Assembly: GCA_030633185.1 (NCBI GenBank)
Contig: DAOVTG010000004.1
Location: forward strand, 1-28,273
Direction: 5' to 3'
Length of the DNA stretch: 28,273 bases
Source: Deltaproteobacteria bacterium
GTDB taxonomy: Bacteria > Desulfobacterota > Anaeroferrophillalia > Anaeroferrophillales > Tharpellaceae
Numbering within the stretch: position 1 is the stretch's first letter; each line of letters starts with the position of its first letter. The position numbers and the translations under genes were made by a program. The notes beneath the pieces were generated by a model. It was not told the DNA's origin. It did no database searches and saw only the letters and a list, made by a program, of their open reading frames with translations. Shown in pieces: positions 23,664-28,273 of this stretch.

Positions 23664-24386
23664 CTATCTCTCGACAAAAGTTTCAAACTCTTTGACAAAA
23701 TCCACTAAAGCCTCAGCTGTCAGCCGACAAAGGTTTTTGCCCTTCTCTTTTGAAGCAAAAGCCGGATCACCCCAAACCCCACCTGACCAATAGGCCTTCT
23801 TATTACGAACTAAAATATAGTCAGGAAACTCAGGAAACTCACGCGCTGACGTACCCTTAACCAGCTCGGGAAAGAGATATTGAATCCGCGCCGTCTCAAC
23901 CTCACCCGCATGCGAATCACCTTCAACTTCAATAATCTCACGGCCAACCCGGAAACAGAAATCGTACTCATTAATTACGGCCAAACTGATGTCGGGAAAA
24001 GCCGCCAACATCTCTTCTCCGACTTCAATCAAAGCCCCGATGTGGGTTTTCCCGGCATGGCCGGAGATCAAGATAAAATTCCGCAAACCCTGTTTATAAT
24101 AGCCCTTCACCAGATCCCGAACCAGGGCCCGGAACGTATCGGGAGAGATTCCCACCGTTCCGGGATGCTCGGAAGTACTGCGACAAATTCCGTAATGCAC
24201 CTGAGGGGCGACAAAAACCGGATAAATAGCCGCCGCCGCCTTGACCGAAGCGTAAACCTGCATCGTATCAGTATCAAGCGGCAAATGCTCGCCATGCTCT
24301 TCCGTCGAGCCAAAAGGCAGAAAAATCGTCCGGCTTTGCTCAAGCCCAGCCGAAAATTCGGGCATTGTCATATCAGTAATAATCAA
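23664..24386 (-). CDS. Creatininase family protein
   Basis: The 240-residue protein carries the creatininase-fold metal site: LPFGSTEEHGEHLPLDTDT (about 24-42, with the conserved E, H and D), ISGHAGKTHIGAL in place of the usual NGHGGN, and DSHAGEVETA (about 156-165). The family includes creatininase, FAPy deformylase ArfB and the mycofactocin peptidase MftE; nothing here identifies the substrate. The altered second motif (SGHAGKTH) is worth noting. It follows the truncated cbiA gene on the same strand, 22 bases after the small distal reading frame. Confidence 0.85.
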   Translation of the reverse strand: MIITDMTMPEFSAGLEQSRTIFLPFGSTEEHGEHLPLDTDTMQVYASVKAAAAIYPVFVAPQVHYGICRSTSEHPGTVGISPDTFRALVRDLVKGYYKQGLRNFILISGHAGKTHIGALIEVGEEMLAAFPDISLAVINEYDFCFRVGREIIEVEGDSHAGEVETARIQYLFPELVKGTSAREFPEFPDYILVRNKKAYWSGGVWGDPAFASKEKGKNLCRLTAEALVDFVKEFETFVER

Positions 24387-24408
24387 ATCAGACTCCTACT
24401 CTAAATAG

Positions 24409-24576
24409 CTACTCTTTTTCATTTTCTTTTCGCCAAATTGTGACGATAAAACGGTTGCCATCATGATCGTGACAGGCTTCATCGGCAGTAATAAGATTAA
24501 CATCAATGCCCATTGCCTGCGCGAGCTTAACAAGAAATGGCAGAAACTGGCTGTCATGATGGTTTGCTGGTGCCAA
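24409..24576 (-). other. Unrecognised reading frame fused behind truncated cbiA
   Basis: After cbiA similarity stops, a different frame encodes about 55 residues: APANHHDSQFLPFLVKLAQA, then GIDVNLITADEACHDHDG and a short basic/acidic end closing in KENEKE. It resembles neither the missing CbiA glutaminase domain nor any family I can name. A TTG near 24576 with AAGGT upstream could start a small protein, or this may be the tail of a lost gene joined by deletion. It ends 22 bases before the creatininase-family gene. Confidence 0.35.
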
Positions 24577-25502
24577 TATAGAGACCTTGAAGAGCTTGCG
24601 GAAAATCAGTTTCCACAAGAGGTGAAAACTCAATCAATTCAATCCCGGCCCGGCGCAAAAAGTCGAGGTTGTCGGCATAATAGAAATGAAAAGCCTGATC
24701 TTTGGCGACGCCCAACCTAACCTTATCGATCCTCACGTTCAGGGTTGATACCGGCTGTGAAAGCAACTCTTGCCCCTCATTTTTAACCGGCATTTCCGGA
24801 AGCCGAAGGCGACATTTACGGGCCAACAGATCAAGATCAATATATTCCTCAACCACTTCACCAAGACGCTGATAGATTGCAGCGTCACGCTCTTGATCGG
24901 CGGTTACCAGACCTAAATGGCGCTCCGCCAAAGAGGGGCACCACACCCCGAGGCAAAGCCCCAACCAGGGGTGGCAACGCCGCCGCAGCCAGGGCTTGTT
25001 CTAAAATCACACGATGACGTTCGGAACCGATATTGTTGGCGACAACCCCGGCAATTTCAAGTTTCGGCTCAAAATCGACAAAACCTTTGACCAAAGCCGC
25101 AATCGAGCGCGCCATCGAGCGCGCATCAACCACCAAAATCACCGGCAGCTCAAGCAGCAATGCGACTTCGGCCGTACTTCCTGAAAGAGTGGTCGCCGAG
25201 GCCCCGTCAAAAAGCCCCATCACACCTTCGAGCACGGCAACCTCCTGGCCGACAAGCGCCAGCGAAAAAGATTCGAGAACCGCATCTTTACCCATCATCC
25301 AAGTATCGAGATTTCGAGAAAGCGTACCACAAGCCGCCTGATGGTGACCGGGATCAAGATAATCAGGCCCGCATTTGAAAGGCTGAACCTTATAGCCCCG
25401 TTTTTTAAAAGCCGCCAGCAACCCCAAAGTCAGCGTCGTCTTCCCCGCTCCAGAGTGGGTTCCGGCAACACAAAAAGAGATTATTTCACACGATTTAGTC
25501 AA
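24554..25502 (-). pseudogene. cbiA: Truncated, frameshifted cobyrinate a,c-diamide synthase (CbiA/CobB)
   Basis: The first 160 residues are a good CbiA/CobB N-terminal domain: AGTHSGAGKTTLTLGLL (P-loop), FKCGPDYLDPGHH, RNLDTWMMG, VMGLFDGA. After GALPRGVVP the frame changes in a run of four C (24935-24938, written GGGG on +). Removing one C restores ALPRGVVPSLAERHLGLV, exactly the family spacing. The second segment keeps DQAFHFYYADNLDFLRRAG and FSPL and reaches GLYIG, after which the GGxPE turn and the whole glutaminase domain are absent. An intact family member would continue for roughly 200 more residues. The first defect could be a base-call error; the second is a real loss of the amidotransferase half. 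The paralogue DsrN of sulfate reducers is an alternative identity. Confidence 0.8.
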
Positions 25503-25533
25503 CGTTAAACTCTCACAACCAATCTAAAAATGA

Positions 25534-25738
25534 TGTAACTATTCTGCGTAAATTAATATCCACCACCGTAATATATTGCGCCCCGCTTGTAAAGCAAAGA
25601 TAATGCATCAATATTATAACGGAAGTTGATGAAACAATAAGAAAAATGCGGGATGACGGCAGATTACAAAAAATATATGATAAGTATCAATAGTGCATAC
25701 ACTGAATAATTTGGAATTTACAGTGCCTGAATAGTTAT
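25534..25738 (+). repeat. Possible gutted family B element
   Basis: The left block GTAACTATTCTGCG and the right block GTGCCTGAATAGTTAT resemble the inverted ends of family B copy B2. The enclosed sequence lacks the B hairpin and instead holds the end of a degraded gene. Similarity is limited to about 11-14 bases per side, so chance is not excluded. The rest of the 25503-25943 gap shows no gene. Confidence 0.4.
25604..25693 (+). pseudogene. 3' remnant of a periplasmic substrate-binding-protein gene
   Basis: A frame open from 25604 encodes about 29 residues ending at TAG; its core reads EVDETIRKMRDDGRLQKIYD. This is the typical last helix and tail of family 3 periplasmic solute-binding proteins (pattern A-I-x-x-M-x-x-D-G-x-x-x-x-I-x-x-K). 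A stop codon precedes it and no upstream portion is present, so it is a fragment, not a gene. Confidence 0.6.
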
Positions 25739-25910
25739 TAATCTGTCAACACAGATAACATGTTTGAAGCTTGAAAAAAGTATTGGACTTCTACGCAAAT
25801 GATGTGCTAGTGTTTGTAAACTACCGAGTTATTGCTGGTAACAACAGCTTAACAAGTGTCACTTTCCAGCAAGCGAACTGATGAACTAAAATAATAAAAA
25901 CCTCAAACTG

Positions 25911-25927
25911 CTGGCGTCGTAAAAAAG
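25911..25927 (+). repeat. Solo end-like fragment of family A
   Basis: CTGGCGTCGTAAAAAAG matches the GATGGCGTCGTAAAAAG end of family A except for its first bases and one extra A. It lies immediately before the ribosome binding site of the DUF697 gene. No second arm is seen. Confidence 0.5.
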
Positions 25928-25943
25928 CTTAAGGAGCTAAATT

Positions 25944-26486
25944 ATGAGTAAAGTTTCAGAAAAGGCGGAAATCAGTAAAGATGAAGAAAATGTAGAAAAT
26001 GTAGAAAAAACTGAAAGCACGGAAAATGCGGAACTGGCCGGCAAGACCGTTAAAAATTATATGTGGTTTTCAATGGGTGCTGGGCTAATACCAATCCCCT
26101 TTCTGGATCTTGCTGCGATTAGCGGACTCCAGTTAAAAATGATATCTGAACTTTGCAAACGTTACGAGACCCCGTTTAAAGAGCAAAACGGTAAAGCCGT
26201 GATTGCTTCATTGCTTGGCTTTATTGTTCCGGAATCCCTTTCCCGGGGTCTTATGGGTTCCCTGCTCAAGGCCATTCCGATCATCGGGCCGATCGCCGGA
26301 GGACTCTCTATGCCTCTGTTTACCGGAGCCAGCACTTATGCCATTGGCAATCTCTTTATTCGTCATTTTGAGTCGGGCGGCACGTTGCTTAATATGGATC
26401 CGCAAAAGATGCGCGATCACTTTAAAGAAGAGTTTGAAAACGGCAAAAAAGTTGCCGAAGAGGTTGGCGCTAAATTAAAATCGTAA
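25944..26486 (+). CDS. DUF697 (YcjF-like) membrane protein
   Basis: The 180-residue protein starts with a charged, glutamate-rich region (about 1-35; repeated ENVEN/ENVEK units). A DUF697-type domain (about 38-145) follows, with GLIPIPFLDLAAISGLQLKM, the hydrophobic AIPIIGPIAGG segment and a GASTYAIGNLFIRHFESGG end, then a lysine/glutamate-rich helix. DUF697 domains often accompany Era/YihA-type GTPases or stand alone in the membrane; no GTPase is fused here. AAGGAG lies 8 bases before the ATG. Role unknown. Family A copy A4 begins 4 bases after its stop. Confidence 0.8.
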   Translation: MSKVSEKAEISKDEENVENVEKTESTENAELAGKTVKNYMWFSMGAGLIPIPFLDLAAISGLQLKMISELCKRYETPFKEQNGKAVIASLLGFIVPESLSRGLMGSLLKAIPIIGPIAGGLSMPLFTGASTYAIGNLFIRHFESGGTLLNMDPQKMRDHFKEEFENGKKVAEEVGAKLKS

Positions 26487-26490
26487 ACCT

Positions 26491-26619
26491 TGATGGCGTC
26501 GTAAAAAGTTCCGATATCCTGCGATGATGTGGTTTTCCAGACACTCGACATACTACATGTATGGTCTCGCGCTTGGAAAACCACATCATCTTGTCTATCG
26601 AAATTTTTACTTAGCCATC
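26491..26619 (+). repeat. Family A palindromic repeat, copy A4 (complete, no insert)
   Basis: It begins TGATGGCGTCGTAAAAAG 4 bases after the DUF697 stop and ends TTTTTACTTAGCCATC. It has the same layout as A1, with CTTG joined directly to TCTATCG (no family C insert). Its two outer ends differ (GTCG left, TAAG right). Confidence 0.9.
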
Positions 26620-26674
26620 CCGTTTTTTTGCGAGTTTATCAACCTTAAGAGATCGTTTTTAGAGACCTCTGGAT

Positions 26675-26735
26675 GGGGAGACTTCGTCTTGCATTCTTTT
26701 TTACCGGCAGGACAAAGTCTCCCCCCGTTATTTTT
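26675..26735 (+). terminator. Terminator-like hairpin before the peptide-export genes
   Basis: GGGGAGACTT pairs with AAGTCTCCCC, with further inner pairing of GTCTTGC and GCAGGAC, followed by CCGTTATTTTT. It could end the DUF697 transcript. Since the next start is only about 30 bases on, it could alternatively be a leader attenuator for the export operon. Confidence 0.65.
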
Positions 26736-26766
26736 AAAAGAATTTGTTGTTTCGTGAGGTATATTC

Positions 26767-26937
26767 GTGGAACTGTTTCTCATCTACCTGATTTTGGCTA
26801 TTCTTAATGGATTTATCGGCAGAGACCGTCTTATCGGTTTCTGGGGATTTTTTTTCATCTCAATATTGGTAACCCCAATAATAATTTTACTGTTTTTGAT
26901 CATCTCATCCCCGCGTAAAAGGGAGAATGCAGCTTGA
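26767..26937 (+). CDS. Small two-helix membrane protein next to the peptide exporter
   Basis: A GTG start with GAGGT at 6-base spacing opens a 56-residue protein. Two hydrophobic segments (about 2-16 and 26-47) are separated by the polar turn GRDRLIGFWG, and the C-terminus is basic (PRKRENAA). I know no characterised family, though short proteins with a GRxRxIGFWGFFF-like loop occur as hypotheticals. Its TGA stop overlaps the TTG start of the ABC exporter (TTGA), so the two are translationally coupled and likely act together. It could be a transporter accessory subunit or, less likely, a secreted substrate; the lack of a cleavable leader or core-peptide pattern argues against the latter. Confidence 0.75.
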   Translation: MELFLIYLILAILNGFIGRDRLIGFWGFFFISILVTPIIILLFLIISSPRKRENAA

Positions 26938-28273
26938 TTGATCTCCTGGAAAGAATTCCATTAGTTGCATTTGTTCAACACTATTGCAAATTTCTTAATC
27001 GCAAATTTTTTCTCCTTAACCTGCTTTCAGGTCTGTCAAGCACTGCAATTGTTGCTCTGGTCAACAATTCAGCCGCCAAAAAAAATGTTTCAACATTCGA
27101 TCTCTCCTCTTTTCTGATCTTTGCAATTATACTTATCTGCTACATAGTAACTACTAAAACCTTGATGAATATCACGTTTGAGATAACCGAAGACTCGGTT
27201 GACTCGGTGCGTAAATCGCTGTTTAAAAAATTGCGCCTCTGTGATCTCGAATTTTTTGAGCAAAGAAATCGTAACACTATTTACGACCAGATAATGAAGT
27301 CGACCGCGACTATTGCTCAGACCGGTGCCTTTATCCTGGCCACCGGCCCTGAGTTGATCTTGATTGTCATGGTCTATATTTACATATTTTTCCTCTCCAA
27401 AACGGCCTTTTTCATCGCCATCGGCATGTTAATGTCGGCCTCCTTTATCTTTATAAAAAAGACCAATGAGGTCGAAAAATACTTTCTCGAAGCAGCCGGT
27501 CATGACCAACAGGTCGGCAATTTTTTAAGCGGACTCCTCTTCGGCTTTAAAGAGTGCCTGTTAAACAGCCGCCGGGATACTGATCTGGCCTCGGAGTTTT
27601 CTGCAAGCTCAAACAACCTTGCTGACAGCCGTATTCTGGCGGGAAAAAACTTCTCAAACATCTACGCCTTCGTCCAGATATTTTTCTACGTCTTGCTGGC
27701 TATAATCGTTTTTCTGATGCCGGTTCTGGGTTGGCATAATTCAGATGATCAGATGATGACGTTCAAGCTAGTCGCTGCTATCTTCTTTGTCTTTATCCCG
27801 ACTGCAAATGTGGTCAGAATGATTAACTATAATACTCAGGTTAGTGTTGCTATTTCAGGGATTCGGAAGCTGGAAAATTTTATTGATGAGCGCCTGCGGG
27901 AAAATGGAGTTAAGGTTGATAGCGATAAAGATGAAATTTACAACCCACCGGTTTTCGATTCACTTGAACTAAAAAATATTGAATACTCCTATTACGACGC
28001 TGATCGGATGGCAACCTTCTCAGTCGGCCCGGTCTCCTTTCGATTGAACAAGGGGGATGTCGTCTTCATCTGTGGCCGCAACGGGAGCGGGAAAACCACC
28101 TTCCTGAAACTTCTGGCTGGATTGTACAAACCCAAAAAAGGGGAGATAAAAGAGAACGAAAGAACAGTTCCATTTAATAGCAATCAAGTCTACCGGGAGA
28201 CCTTCGCCGCAGTTTTTTCAGATTTTCATCTCTTTCAAAAACTGCACGGCCTGCATGAAACCGACCCCGGCAA
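26934..28273 (+). CDS. Cyclic-peptide export ABC transporter, SyrD/PvdE type (partial, 3' end outside window)
   Basis: The first 446 residues are present. A TTG start overlaps the preceding stop and has GGGAG 8 bases upstream. The membrane domain (about 20-305) has hydrophobic segments near 27-43, 60-77, 135-150, 155-175, 250-270 and 285-305. The nucleotide-binding domain begins about 345, with Walker A GRNGSGKTT at about 381-389 and VFSDFHLF at about 427-434, the form seen around the Q-loop in cyclic-peptide transporters of the PvdE/SyrD group. These fused exporters move siderophore precursors, lipopeptides or modified peptides. The signature and Walker B motifs lie beyond the window edge, as would any biosynthetic genes. 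Confidence 0.88.
   Translation, partial: MIDLLERIPLVAFVQHYCKFLNRKFFLLNLLSGLSSTAIVALVNNSAAKKNVSTFDLSSFLIFAIILICYIVTTKTLMNITFEITEDSVDSVRKSLFKKLRLCDLEFFEQRNRNTIYDQIMKSTATIAQTGAFILATGPELILIVMVYIYIFFLSKTAFFIAIGMLMSASFIFIKKTNEVEKYFLEAAGHDQQVGNFLSGLLFGFKECLLNSRRDTDLASEFSASSNNLADSRILAGKNFSNIYAFVQIFFYVLLAIIVFLMPVLGWHNSDDQMMTFKLVAAIFFVFIPTANVVRMINYNTQVSVAISGIRKLENFIDERLRENGVKVDSDKDEIYNPPVFDSLELKNIEYSYYDADRMATFSVGPVSFRLNKGDVVFICGRNGSGKTTFLKLLAGLYKPKKGEIKENERTVPFNSNQVYRETFAAVFSDFHLFQKLHGLHETDPG

Noticed and set aside
23880..24404. 174-codon open frame on the + strand opposite the creatininase-family gene
   Set aside because: It is fully antisense to a gene with clear metal-site motifs and has no recognisable domain or ribosome binding site.
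5909..26619. Considered whether the repeated palindromes form a CRISPR array
   Set aside because: Copies are kilobases apart, lack regular spacers, and no cas genes are present.

Overview
The window reads as chromosomal DNA from a Gram-negative anaerobe. The best guess is a Desulfobacterota (former Deltaproteobacteria) lineage. The evidence is LapB, LolA, HflKC and TatBC, a class 1B PyrD/PyrK pair, a CooT-type nickel protein, a polyferredoxin, citramalate synthase for isoleucine, and moderate GC with dense gene packing. This placement is inference from gene content; no rRNA or species marker was available. Most of the window is ordinary core metabolism. The unusual content is a set of nested intergenic repeats, one decayed cobyrinate-synthase gene, and an incomplete peptide-export operon at the right edge.

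Layout. 1-1.6 kb (+): lapB and a PilZ protein. 1.7-7.3 kb (-): lysC, cimA, mog, a second PilZ protein, pyrK and pyrD, a tightly packed run that starts with aspartate kinase and citramalate synthase (isoleucine supply) and ends in pyrimidine synthesis. 7.5-12 kb (+): a small CooT-like gene, ilvE, rimO, rsmE and a zinc-ribbon acidic protein. 12.5-25.5 kb (-), read from right to left: truncated cbiA, creatininase-like protein, tatD-family hydrolase, lolA, hflK-hflC-ribF, rpsB-tsf-pyrH-frr, a 55-residue ferredoxin, tatB-tatC-yciO-like gene, and an SPFH protein. 25.9-28.3 kb (+): a DUF697 membrane protein, then a 56-residue membrane protein translationally coupled to a SyrD/PvdE-type cyclic-peptide ABC exporter that runs off the window.

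Repeats. Family A is an imperfect palindrome of about 128 bp with ends GATGGC(TAAG/GTCG)TAAAAA. It occurs five times, always just 3' of a gene and always in the same orientation relative to that gene. In three cases its first bases form the gene's TGA stop codon. Family C (core CCCCAAGGGCACTTCC) is a small palindrome inserted at one fixed position inside two A copies. It also occurs alone before rimO and as a nested pair replacing one arm of a third A copy. Family B is a GGGGTCA...TGACCCC hairpin associated with GTRACTATTCAGGT ends; it has two copies and a possible third, gutted copy around a substrate-binding-protein remnant. These repeats occupy most of the larger intergenic gaps.
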